DNA of 12,104 bases from the NCBI GenBank assembly GCA_959020035.1, contig CAUEQX010000048.1, positions 1-12,104 on the forward strand, read 5' to 3'. The DNA is from an uncultured Collinsella sp. (lineage in GTDB: Bacteria > Actinomycetota > Coriobacteriia > Coriobacteriales > Coriobacteriaceae). Below the pieces are notes generated by a model. The model saw nothing but the letters and a program-made list of their open reading frames with translations. It was not told the DNA's origin and searched no databases. This document shows positions 6,827 to 12,104 of this stretch, one piece after another; the first letter of the stretch is position 1; every line of letters starts with the position of its first letter. The position numbers and the translations under genes are program-made.

Positions 6827-6874
6827 GTAGCGCGTTTGCCCGCAGCGCCCGCGAGCGCTACCATCAACTGATGG
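6827..6874. other. hypF-hypC spacer with two small palindromes
   Basis: GTAGCGC (6827-6833) is complementary to 6855-6861 with a 21-base loop, and CCATC-AACT-GATGG (6861-6874) forms a tight 5-bp hairpin. Neither is followed by a T tract. The rest of the 131-bp gap shows nothing clear. Confidence 0.3.
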
Positions 6875-6920
6875 ATTATTGAGCGCCCGTCCAGCGCAAA
6901 GCGTATAAAAGGGGAACAAT

Positions 6921-7181
6921 ATGTGCCTTGCCGTTCCCGGTAAAGTAGTCAAACGCGACGACGACCTCAAGGCCACCGTCGACATGATGGGCATCGAGCG
7001 CCCCGTGTCGCTGCGACTCGTGCCGACGGCGCAGGTTGGCGACTATATTCTCGTACACGCCGGCTTTGGCATCCAGATTGTCGACGAGCAGGAAGCACAG
7101 GAAACGCTCGAGCTTGTTAATGCCATGTCCGAGCTGGTCGAAGAAGACCAGCTGACCACCAACCCGGCGGAGGCTTACTAG
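6921..7181 (+). CDS. hypC: hydrogenase maturation chaperone HypC
   Basis: An 86-residue HypC/HybG-type chaperone. It begins with the family signature MCLAVPGKV; C2 is the invariant cysteine that binds the iron centre and contacts HypD and the hydrogenase large subunit. The remainder forms a small beta-barrel (VGDYILVHAGFGIQIVDEQEA at about 47-67) and ends in a polar tail. AAGGGGA at 6908-6914 gives the ribosome site. The stop TAG overlaps the GTG start of hypD by one base, matching the known HypC-HypD partnership. Length is normal for the family (about 75-95). Confidence 0.97.
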   Translation: MCLAVPGKVVKRDDDLKATVDMMGIERPVSLRLVPTAQVGDYILVHAGFGIQIVDEQEAQETLELVNAMSELVEEDQLTTNPAEAY

Positions 7182-8293
7182 TGGCGCCCGAGCAGCCGGC
7201 GCGCTCCGGTATCGATTTCTCGGCATTCCGCGATCCCAAGCTGGCTCGCGAGCTCATCGAGCGCATTCATGAGCTTGTCGGCGACCGCACCATCAACCTT
7301 ATGGAAGTCTGCGGCACGCATACCGTGAGCATCGGGCGCTATGGCTTTCGCTCCATTATGCCGGCCGGGCTCAAGCTGCTGAGCGGCCCGGGCTGCCCCG
7401 TCTGCGTCACCGCCAACCGCGACATCGACCACGCAATCGCGCTCGCCAACATAGACGGCGCCATCATCACCACCTTTGGCGACATGATGCGCGTGCCCGG
7501 ATCGTCCACCTCGCTCGCTGCACAAAAGGCGGCAGGGCGTGACATTCGCATTGTGTACTCCCCGCTCGATGCACTCGACATTGCCGAGCAAAACCCCGAT
7601 CGCCCGGTTATTTTTATGGGCGTGGGCTTTGAGACCACAACGCCCACCATCGCCGCCGCCATCTTGGAGGCCGAAGCGCGCGGGCTTTTGAACTTCTCGG
7701 TCTATTGCGCCCACAAGACCACGCCGCCGGCGTTGCGCGCCATCGCTAACGATCCCGAGACCGCCATCGACGGCTTTATCCTGCCGGGACACGTCGCCAC
7801 CATCACGGGCTTGGCGCCCTTTAGCTTTTTGGTCGACGAATTCAATACCCCGGGCGTGGTCACGGGATTTGAACCGGTCGATATCCTGCAGGGCATCTGC
7901 ATGCTGGTCCAGATGGTTGTCGAGGACAGGCCGGCGATTGACAACGCCTACCGCCGTGGCGTCAACGCAGACGGCAACCCCGTGGCGCGCCAGCTGGTCG
8001 AGCAGGTGTTTGAGCCATGCGACACCACGTGGCGCGGGCTGGGGCCGATTGCCAACTCGGGCCTTTCCATCCGCCCCGAGTTCTCGCGCTTTGATGCCCG
8101 CGTTCGCTTTGACGTGCCCGTTGAGCCGACGGTTGAGCCGCGCGGATGCCGCTGCGGCGACGTGCTGCGCGGAGCCATTACGCCGAGCAGCTGCCCGCTC
8201 TTTGGCCGCACCTGCACGCCCGAGCACCCCGTCGGCCCGTGCATGGTGAGTTCCGAAGGCAGCTGCGCGGCGTACTACCGTTACCGAGTCTAG
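7181..8293 (+). CDS. hypD: hydrogenase maturation iron-sulfur protein HypD
   Basis: A 370-residue HypD, the scaffold with HypC on which the Fe(CN)2CO unit is built. Conserved motifs are present: C44 in EVCGTHT, C72 and C75 in GPGCPVC, the GVGFETTTP segment at 147-155, and LPGHV at 201-205. The C-terminal region has the cysteines for the [4Fe-4S] cluster and its surroundings: C323, C325, C338, C345, C354 and C362, in RGCRCGD, CPLFG and GPCMVSSEGSC. The start is GTG7181, which overlaps the hypC stop; GGAGG at 7169-7173 precedes it by 7 bases. Length is typical (about 360-380). A 48-bp gap leads to hypE. Confidence 0.97.
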   Translation: MAPEQPARSGIDFSAFRDPKLARELIERIHELVGDRTINLMEVCGTHTVSIGRYGFRSIMPAGLKLLSGPGCPVCVTANRDIDHAIALANIDGAIITTFGDMMRVPGSSTSLAAQKAAGRDIRIVYSPLDALDIAEQNPDRPVIFMGVGFETTTPTIAAAILEAEARGLLNFSVYCAHKTTPPALRAIANDPETAIDGFILPGHVATITGLAPFSFLVDEFNTPGVVTGFEPVDILQGICMLVQMVVEDRPAIDNAYRRGVNADGNPVARQLVEQVFEPCDTTWRGLGPIANSGLSIRPEFSRFDARVRFDVPVEPTVEPRGCRCGDVLRGAITPSSCPLFGRTCTPEHPVGPCMVSSEGSCAAYYRYRV

Positions 8294-8329
8294 CCCGAAC
8301 GCCCCCGCGCACTGACACCTCCCACGATT

Positions 8330-8333
8330 GGAG
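8330..8333 (+). promoter_or_regulatory. ribosome binding site for hypE
   Basis: GGAG lies 8 bases before ATG8342. A TTG two codons upstream (8336) would be only 2 bases from it, too close, so ATG8342 is preferred. Confidence 0.6.
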
Positions 8334-8341
8334 TTTTGGAT

Positions 8342-9376
8342 ATGTCCCATAGCATCACCGATAGCACCGTCCTGTTGGGCCACGGCTCCGGCGGACAGAT
8401 GATGAAGCGCATCATCGATGAGGTCTTTTTAGATGCCTTTGGTTCGCCCGAGCTGCTCGAAGGCAACGATGCCGGCGTCGCCGCGCTGCCCGCGAGCGGG
8501 CGCATCGCCATGTCGACCGACAGCTTTGTAGTCTCGCCGCAGTTCTTCCCCGGTGGCAACATCGGCCGCCTCGCCGTGTGCGGAACCGTCAACGATGTCG
8601 CGACCTCGGGTGCCAATGTGCGCTACCTGTCGTGCGGCTTTATCCTCGAAGAGGGTTATCCCATGGACAAGCTGCGTCAGATTGTGCAGACCATGGCCGA
8701 GACGGCGCGCGAGGCGGGCGTGGCGATCATCACCGGCGACACCAAAGTGGTTGAGCGCGGCGGGGCCGACGGCGTCTACATCAATACCGCCGGCGTGGGC
8801 GAAATGCCCGTGGGCGTAACGCTCAGTGGCGCAAACTGCCAGCCTGGCGATGTCATTCTGGTATCGGGTACGCTGGGCGACCACGGTATCGCCATCATGA
8901 GCCAACGCGAGGGCTTGGCGTTTTCGAGCACGATTGAAAGCGATGCCGCACCGCTCAACCACCTGATTGCCGACGTTCTGGCCGCAGCACCCGACACGCG
9001 CTGCTTTCGCGACCCCACGCGCGGTGGCCTGGCCTCGACGCTCAACGAGTTTGCGCAGGCCAGCAATGTTGCCATGGAGGTCGACGAGGATGCCGTGCCC
9101 GTGCGTCCCGATGTGCAGGCGGCTTGCGAAATGCTCGGCTATGACGTGTTGCAGGTGGCAAACGAGGGCAAGATGGTCGCCGTGGTGCCGGCCGAGCAGG
9201 CCGATGCGGCTCTAGCCGCCATGCGTTCCGCCCGCTACGGCGAGAACGCCGCGATTATCGGCCGCGTGGTGCCGCTTGGATCGAGCGCTCGACCCGCCGT
9301 GCGCGTACGCACCGGCTGGGGCTCGACCCGCATCCTCGACATGCTCGTGGGAGAACAGCTGCCGAGGATTTGCTAA
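8342..9376 (+). CDS. hypE: hydrogenase maturation protein HypE
   Basis: A 344-residue HypE of the PurM/AIR-synthase superfamily. It dehydrates the thiocarbamate on its last residue to a thiocyanate in an ATP-dependent step, then passes CN to the HypC-HypD complex. The family motifs LLGHGSGGQMM near the N-terminus, STDSFVV, GGNIGRLAVCGTVND and DPTRGGLASTLNE are all present. The protein ends in PRIC, so the C-terminal cysteine that HypF carbamoylates is intact. Length matches the family (about 330-350). It is the last gene of the hypC-D-E run and follows hypD by 48 bp. Confidence 0.97.
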   Translation: MSHSITDSTVLLGHGSGGQMMKRIIDEVFLDAFGSPELLEGNDAGVAALPASGRIAMSTDSFVVSPQFFPGGNIGRLAVCGTVNDVATSGANVRYLSCGFILEEGYPMDKLRQIVQTMAETAREAGVAIITGDTKVVERGGADGVYINTAGVGEMPVGVTLSGANCQPGDVILVSGTLGDHGIAIMSQREGLAFSSTIESDAAPLNHLIADVLAAAPDTRCFRDPTRGGLASTLNEFAQASNVAMEVDEDAVPVRPDVQAACEMLGYDVLQVANEGKMVAVVPAEQADAALAAMRSARYGENAAIIGRVVPLGSSARPAVRVRTGWGSTRILDMLVGEQLPRIC

Positions 9377-9399
9377 CGACAAAGGCTCAGGACTATTAA
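9370..9399 (+). promoter_or_regulatory. possible promoter for the HAD gene
   Basis: TTGCTA (9370-9375), an 18-bp spacer and TATTAA (9394-9399) are each 4/6 matches to the vegetative consensus. They sit over the hypE stop codon, 83 bases before the HAD start. Read-through from hypE is also possible, as no terminator is seen between. Confidence 0.25.
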
Positions 9400-9471
9400 A
9401 GATATTCAGATTCCAAACATGTCCGGCACGCATGCCCAGTATTATGGGGTGCGTTTTACAACTCAAGCGGC

Positions 9472-9476
9472 AGGAG
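9472..9476 (+). promoter_or_regulatory. ribosome binding site for the HAD gene
   Basis: AGGAG lies 5 bases before ATG9482. An in-frame ATG at 9419 would add 21 residues before the conserved first strand and has no ribosome site. Confidence 0.65.
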
Positions 9477-9481
9477 CACCC

Positions 9482-10150
9482 ATGGCAGCAGCTTTTTCCC
9501 ATGTGATCTTTGACCTGGACGGCACCATTCTCAACACGCTCGAGGATCTGGCGGCCGCCGGCAACCATACCTGCGAGATGCACGGCTGGCCCACGTTTGC
9601 CGTAGACGAGTACCGCTACAAGGTGGGAAACGGCATGCTCAAGCTGGTTGAGCGTTTTATGCCTGCCGAGTATGCGGGCGACGGCCGTATGTTTGAGCAG
9701 ACGCTTGCCGAGTTTAGGGCTTACTACGGCGAGCACAAGGAGGACCACACCGCCCCCTATGCCGGCACAATCGAGATGCTCGACCGCCTGCGTGCCGCGG
9801 GCGTGCAGCTTGCCGTGCTCACCAACAAGGACCACATCTCGGCGGCTCCGCTTATCGAGAAGTATTTTGGTTCCGAGCGCTTTGCGCTGGTACAGGGCCG
9901 CGTCGATGCGTTTCCTCCCAAGCCCGAGGCGCCCGTTACGCTGCATGTGATGGAAGAGCTGGGCGCCGATCCGTCGACCACGCTCTATGTGGGCGATTCC
10001 AATGTCGATATCCTGACCGGTCACAACGCCGGCCTTAAGAGTGCAGGCGTCAGCTGGGGCTTCCGCGGCCGCGCAGAGCTGGAGTCCGCCGGCGCCGACT
10101 ACGTGGTGGACACCCAGGACGAGCTAGCGGCGCTGATTCTGGGCGAGTAA
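9482..10150 (+). CDS. gph: HAD-superfamily hydrolase, phosphoglycolate-phosphatase-like
   Basis: A 222-residue haloacid-dehalogenase-type phosphatase of the Gph/PGMB-like subfamily. Motif I is DLDGTI with nucleophile D11 and acid D13; motif II is T114 in VLTNK; motif III is K147 in PPKP; motif IV is GDSNVD with D172 and D176. The stretch between motifs I and II (about 18-95) is the helical C1 cap. Length and layout match phosphoglycolate phosphatases and pyrophosphatases of the PpaX type, but the true substrate cannot be read from sequence. It lies 105 bp after hypE and may share its transcript; no known link to hydrogenase maturation exists. It is followed by a long repeat-bearing gap. Confidence 0.9.
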   Translation: MAAAFSHVIFDLDGTILNTLEDLAAAGNHTCEMHGWPTFAVDEYRYKVGNGMLKLVERFMPAEYAGDGRMFEQTLAEFRAYYGEHKEDHTAPYAGTIEMLDRLRAAGVQLAVLTNKDHISAAPLIEKYFGSERFALVQGRVDAFPPKPEAPVTLHVMEELGADPSTTLYVGDSNVDILTGHNAGLKSAGVSWGFRGRAELESAGADYVVDTQDELAALILGE

Positions 10151-10190
10151 CGAGCGACACTGCTTAACGCAGCTGCGACAATTCTTCCGC

Positions 10191-10240
10191 GCGGAAAGCG
10201 CATCCCGTTTTGGAGCAATATTCCGGGTCGCACTTTCCGC
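10191..10240. repeat. palindrome 1 of a REP-like pair
   Basis: GCGGAAAG (10191-10198) pairs with CTTTCCGC (10233-10240), and an imperfect inner arm (GCATCCCG against CGGGTCGC) extends the stem with a few mismatches. The arms share the core GGAAAnnGCGACCC with the next palindrome. It begins within a 12-bp perfect palindrome TTCCGCGCGGAA (10185-10196). Confidence 0.6.
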
Positions 10241-10254
10241 AACCCACCCCATCC

Positions 10255-10300
10255 GGAAAATGCGACCCACTATTCGGCCAAAAACCGGGTCGCATCTTCC
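10255..10300. repeat. palindrome 2 of a REP-like pair
   Basis: GGAAAATGCGACCC (10255-10268) pairs with GGGTCGCATCTTCC (10287-10300), 13 of 14 positions, with an 18-base loop. With palindrome 1 it gives four copies of the same core in alternating orientation, as in REP/BIME elements. Confidence 0.7.
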
Positions 10301-10328
10301 CAAGCACTCGATGCAACGCTGGCACAAG

Positions 10329-10436
10329 GAGTGTCCCCAACTACCGGCAGAAAAGGAACGTCCCCAAGTGCTGCCTGGTCATTTAAGAACGTCCCCAATG
10401 ACTAAAACAAGAACGCCCCCAACGACTACCCCAACA
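10329..10436 (+). repeat. cluster of degenerate GAACGTCCCCAA direct repeats
   Basis: Four copies start at about 10329 (GAGTGTCCCCAA), 10356 (GAACGTCCCCAA), 10387 (identical to the second) and 10411 (GAACGCCCCCAA), spaced 27, 31 and 24 bases apart. A weaker ACCCCAAC follows near 10428. The last two are each followed by a GACTA-containing word. They lie in the 347-base gene-free stretch 10151-10497 after the HAD gene. No protein frame in the stretch looks real. I infer a non-autonomous, transposase-related or REP-like array. Confidence 0.65.
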
Positions 10437-10497
10437 ATGGCAACACCGCAGGTAGAGGATGGACAGCGAGCGACGTCCAGGACGAACAAGTTGGCAT

Positions 10498-10540
10498 AAA
10501 AAAGGCGAGGCATAGACCTTCTGGTCATGCCTCGCCTTTT
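10498..10540. terminator. bidirectional rho-independent terminator
   Basis: AAAAGGCGAGGCAT (10500-10513) is exactly complementary to 10527-10540, with a further GACC/GGTC pairing inside and a TTCT loop (one bulged A). On the minus strand it ends in six T (10498-10503), fitting the end of the lipoprotein transcript. On the plus strand it ends in TTTT, closing the repeat region. Confidence 0.9.
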
Positions 10541-10581
10541 GAATGACAAATTGTCGTCCTGGGCGGCGCGCAGCGTCAACT

Positions 10582-10610
10582 GGTTACGCGGTTCGTAGAA
10601 CCGCGTAACC
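10582..10610. repeat. 13-bp perfect hairpin just after the lipoprotein stop codon
   Basis: GGTTACGCGGTTC (10582-10594) and its exact complement (10598-10610) are separated by GTA. On the minus strand it begins two bases after the stop codon of the lipoprotein gene. It lacks a T tract, so it looks more like a transcript-end stabiliser or a palindromic repeat than a terminator; a true terminator lies beyond it at 10498-10540. Confidence 0.75.
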
Positions 10611-10612
10611 CC

Positions 10613-11170
10613 CTAGCTCAGCATTGCATCCATCATCTCGGAGTTGACGGAGTCGTCGGCAGACCACTCGCCATCGTCGTTGCAGGTGTACTTGAAGATA
10701 ACCGTGGTCTTCCTGGGCTCGGTGGCCTTGGTCACATCGACCATAACCTGACCGGCCATCTTGTACAGCTCGTCATCGGAAGGAACCGTGTCAAGCGCAG
10801 CGACCTTCTCCTGATACTGGGTGGAGAAGTCCTCGACGATCTTGTTCATAGACTTGCAGGTGATGGAGACCTCGGCGGTCGCGACACCCTTGTCTTCGTC
10901 GACCGTCACGTCGCCGATCTTGTAGTCAAAGCCCTCGAGATAGGTCTTGGCATACTCCTTGGGATCGATACCCAGCTGCTCGAACTCGTCGCCCGAAGCC
11001 TCCTCCAGACCAGAGAGGAAGTCGTCGCCACCGTTCTTGACCTCATCAAACTGCGTCGTAAGATCCTCGGTGATGAGCTCCTCAACCGAAGGACCTCCAC
11101 AGCCGGAAAGCACGACCACGCATGCAACCAAGACGGCCATGAGGGGCGCAAGCAGCAGCTTCTTTTTCAT
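10613..11170 (-). CDS. predicted lipoprotein, function unknown
   Basis: A 185-residue secreted lipoprotein anchored to the outer face of the membrane. It starts MKKKLLLAPL, has a hydrophobic stretch to about residue 21, and then the lipobox LSGC with the lipidated cysteine at C24. The mature part is acidic and mixed alpha/beta: a helical region (about 29-80), a strand segment YKIGDVTVDEDKGVATAEV (83-101), a long helix (about 106-125) and a C-terminal strand pair ending in DGEWSADDSVNSEMMDAML. C105 and C163 could form a disulfide. I cannot assign a family with confidence; small lipoproteins of the DUF5105 or DUF4878 kind have a similar layout. ATG at 11170 is chosen for the signal peptide and the strong GGGAGGA ribosome site 5 bases upstream. 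It has its own promoter candidate and terminator, so it is probably monocistronic. Confidence 0.88.
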   Translation of the reverse strand: MKKKLLLAPLMAVLVACVVVLSGCGGPSVEELITEDLTTQFDEVKNGGDDFLSGLEEASGDEFEQLGIDPKEYAKTYLEGFDYKIGDVTVDEDKGVATAEVSITCKSMNKIVEDFSTQYQEKVAALDTVPSDDELYKMAGQVMVDVTKATEPRKTTVIFKYTCNDDGEWSADDSVNSEMMDAMLS

Positions 11171-11235
11171 GTTGTTCCTCCCAATGAGCGGCACCGCGCT
11201 TCCCGGACGCGGCACACGTTGTAATAAGTAAGCCC

Positions 11236-11265
11236 ATACTATCCACTTATGAACACCCTCGGCAA
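11236..11265 (-). promoter_or_regulatory. candidate promoter for the lipoprotein gene
   Basis: On the minus strand TTGCCG (11260-11265), an 18-bp spacer and TAGTAT (11236-11241) lie about 66 bases before the start codon. The -10 context GGATAGTATGG recurs at 3295-3305. Confidence 0.4.
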
Positions 11266-11321
11266 CGCGAAGGCGTGGTCGGTTCGTTTTAGCGTCCGAA
11301 CGGTTTGCAAGCCCGCCCAAC

Positions 11322-11355
11322 GTGCAATAAAACGCTTCCCCACGGTGCAATAAAA
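11322..11355. repeat. short direct repeat GTGCAATAAAA
   Basis: Two copies at 11322-11332 and 11345-11355, 23 bases apart. The second overlaps the T tract (minus strand) of the terminator that ends the IIA gene. Significance unknown; it could be a duplicated terminator tail. Confidence 0.5.
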
Positions 11356-11384
11356 AGGGTGGCCGGAAAACCCGACCACCCTTG
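11350..11384 (-). terminator. rho-independent terminator of the PTS IIA gene
   Basis: On the minus strand AAGGGTGGTCGG pairs with CCGGCCACCCTT (12 pairs, one G-T) around a 5-base loop, followed by TTTTT. It lies 23 bases after the stop codon, so the IIA gene is separated from the downstream lipoprotein gene. Confidence 0.88.
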
Positions 11385-11406
11385 CACATCCTTTGGACGC
11401 CGCAGT

Positions 11407-11943
11407 TTACTTGCGGACGACCTTGACGATGGCGTCACCGGCGGCGACGGCAGACTCGGCCTCGACGGCGAGTTCGACATCGGCAAACTCGGCGGTGTTG
11501 GACACGGCCACCACGACGCAGTCCTTGTAACCGGCAGCAGCGATCTTGGCGCGGTCGATCTTGAGTATGGGCTGGCCAGCCTTCACAACGTCGTCGGCCT
11601 TGACGAAGCCCTCGAAGCCATCACCGTTCATGTTGACGGTATCGACGCCAACGTGCACCAGAACCTCGATGCCGCTGTCGGACTGCAGACCCACGGCGTG
11701 ACCCATGGTGACGGTCACCTTACCGTCGCAGGGAGCGTAGACCAGATCGTCCTCGGGCCACACGGCACAGCCCTTGCCCAGAACCTCGCCACCAAAGACG
11801 GGATCGGGCACGTCGGCCATCTTGATGACCTTGCCCTTGACGGGCGAGCACAGCACGTCGGCGCCAGCAGAAGCAGAGATGGAGGCCGGAACAGCGGCAG
11901 CCGCGGGCTCAGCCTTCTTCTTGAACATGTCAAACAGACCCAT
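11407..11943 (-). CDS. crr: PTS glucose-type IIA component (EIIA-Glc/Crr-like)
   Basis: A 178-residue stand-alone IIA protein of the sugar phosphotransferase system. It takes phosphate from HPr and hands it to a glucose-family IIB domain in the cytoplasm. Residues 1-28 are a short amphipathic start (MGLFDMFKKK) and an Ala-rich linker. The IIA domain runs from about 30 to 160 with SPVKGKVIKM, the supporting histidine H82 in TMGHAVGL and the phosphorylated H97 in EVLVHVGVDTV, equivalent to H75 and H90 of E. coli Crr. GAGGAG 7 bases before ATG11943 sets the start; the open frame upstream would add 13 Arg-rich residues. No ptsH, ptsI or membrane IIBC gene is nearby, so which transporter it serves is unknown. 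It has its own promoter and terminator and looks monocistronic. Confidence 0.95.
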   Translation of the reverse strand: MGLFDMFKKKAEPAAAAVPASISASAGADVLCSPVKGKVIKMADVPDPVFGGEVLGKGCAVWPEDDLVYAPCDGKVTVTMGHAVGLQSDSGIEVLVHVGVDTVNMNGDGFEGFVKADDVVKAGQPILKIDRAKIAAAGYKDCVVVAVSNTAEFADVELAVEAESAVAAGDAIVKVVRK

Positions 11944-11964
11944 ACGTTTTCTCCTCTTGATTAA

Positions 11965-11980
11965 GCGCAACGTTGTGCGC
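11965..11980. promoter_or_regulatory. possible operator palindrome downstream of the IIA promoter
   Basis: GCGCAACGTTGTGCGC is an imperfect inverted repeat (5-bp arms GCGCA/TGCGC) in the leader, just after the expected start of transcription. Its position would suit a repressor, but it is short and could be chance. Confidence 0.25.
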
Positions 11981-11992
11981 ATGCCTATGGTA

Positions 11993-12021
11993 ATTATAGT
12001 GCCAAATAGTTCAAATGCTAA
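11993..12021 (-). promoter_or_regulatory. promoter of the PTS IIA gene
   Basis: On the minus strand TTAGCA (12016-12021), a 17-bp spacer and a perfect TATAAT (11993-11998). Transcription would start near 11986, giving a leader of about 43 bases. It is the best vegetative-type promoter in the window. Confidence 0.65.
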
Positions 12022-12104
12022 GGTGGGGACTCGAATCGCGAGCCCTTCCCGGTAGCGCTCGTGGAATGAAGCATCTCCTTTGCATCGCTGGTCGATAAGC
12101 CGAG

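Noticed and set aside
5836..6867. Long antisense open frame (343 codons) opposite hypF
   Set aside because: It lies opposite the Kae1-like domain of a well-conserved HypF. Long antisense frames are expected in GC-rich genes, and its product has no recognisable motif.
6904..6909. TATAAA before hypC as a promoter
   Set aside because: Only 11 bases separate it from the start codon, so a transcript would lose its ribosome site, and the only -35 candidate (TTGAGC) is 19 bases away. hypC is more likely read from hypF.
7178..8383. Long antisense open frame (401 codons) opposite hypD
   Set aside because: Complete overlap with a clear HypD. Its composition (Gly, Arg, His, Asp-rich) is that of a shadow frame.
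10329..10436. CRISPR array
   Set aside because: Repeats are only about 12 bases and vary, spacing is irregular (24-31), and no cas gene is present.
10260..10499. Small plus-strand open frame in the repeat region
   Set aside because: It is Pro/Thr-rich only because it translates the repeats, has no ribosome site, and stops at the terminator.
11305..11964. Plus-strand open frame (219 codons) opposite the PTS IIA gene
   Set aside because: It is the reverse complement of a clear IIA(Glc) gene and runs through its terminator.

Overview
The window is GC-rich, densely coded bacterial DNA. The gene families suggest a class Coriobacteriia actinobacterium, most likely Collinsella or a close relative: a LytTR/GHKL two-component pair, a compact hyp operon for [NiFe]-hydrogenase maturation, a stand-alone PTS IIA(Glc) protein, and REP-like intergenic repeats. 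The genus is an inference from gene content and style, not something the sequence proves.

Layout. (1) 110-2109, + strand: a LytTR response regulator and a multi-pass GHKL histidine kinase, overlapping by 1 bp. No peptide or exporter gene lies beside them. (2) 2174-2749, - strand: a small protein with a faint, catalytically eroded resemblance to the uracil-DNA glycosylase fold. (3) 2886-3206, +: thioredoxin with its own terminator. (4) 3438-9376, +: a nickel and hydrogenase block. It holds a His-containing 82-residue helical protein, a NikR repressor with an unusual His/Cys-rich N-terminal extension, then hypF, hypC, hypD and hypE. A long near-perfect inverted repeat separates nikR from hypF. 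(5) 9482-10150, +: a HAD-family, phosphoglycolate-phosphatase-like hydrolase. (6) 10151-10497: no gene, but two tandem palindromes and a run of GTCCCCAA repeats, followed by a bidirectional terminator. (7) 10613-11170, -: a lipoprotein of unknown function. (8) 11407-11943, -: a glucose-type PTS IIA protein with a good promoter and terminator.

How the genes work together. HypF and HypE make the cyanide ligands of the [NiFe] active site from carbamoyl phosphate. HypC and HypD assemble the Fe(CN)2CO unit. NikR senses nickel and may set expression of nickel uptake or of this block. HypA and HypB, which insert nickel, are not here, and neither are the hydrogenase subunits. The most unusual coding features are the metal-ligand-rich NikR extension and its His-bearing partner gene. 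The most unusual non-coding features are the GGGACAGG inverted repeat before hypF and the repeat cluster after the HAD gene. I found no CRISPR array, tRNA, rRNA or intact insertion sequence.
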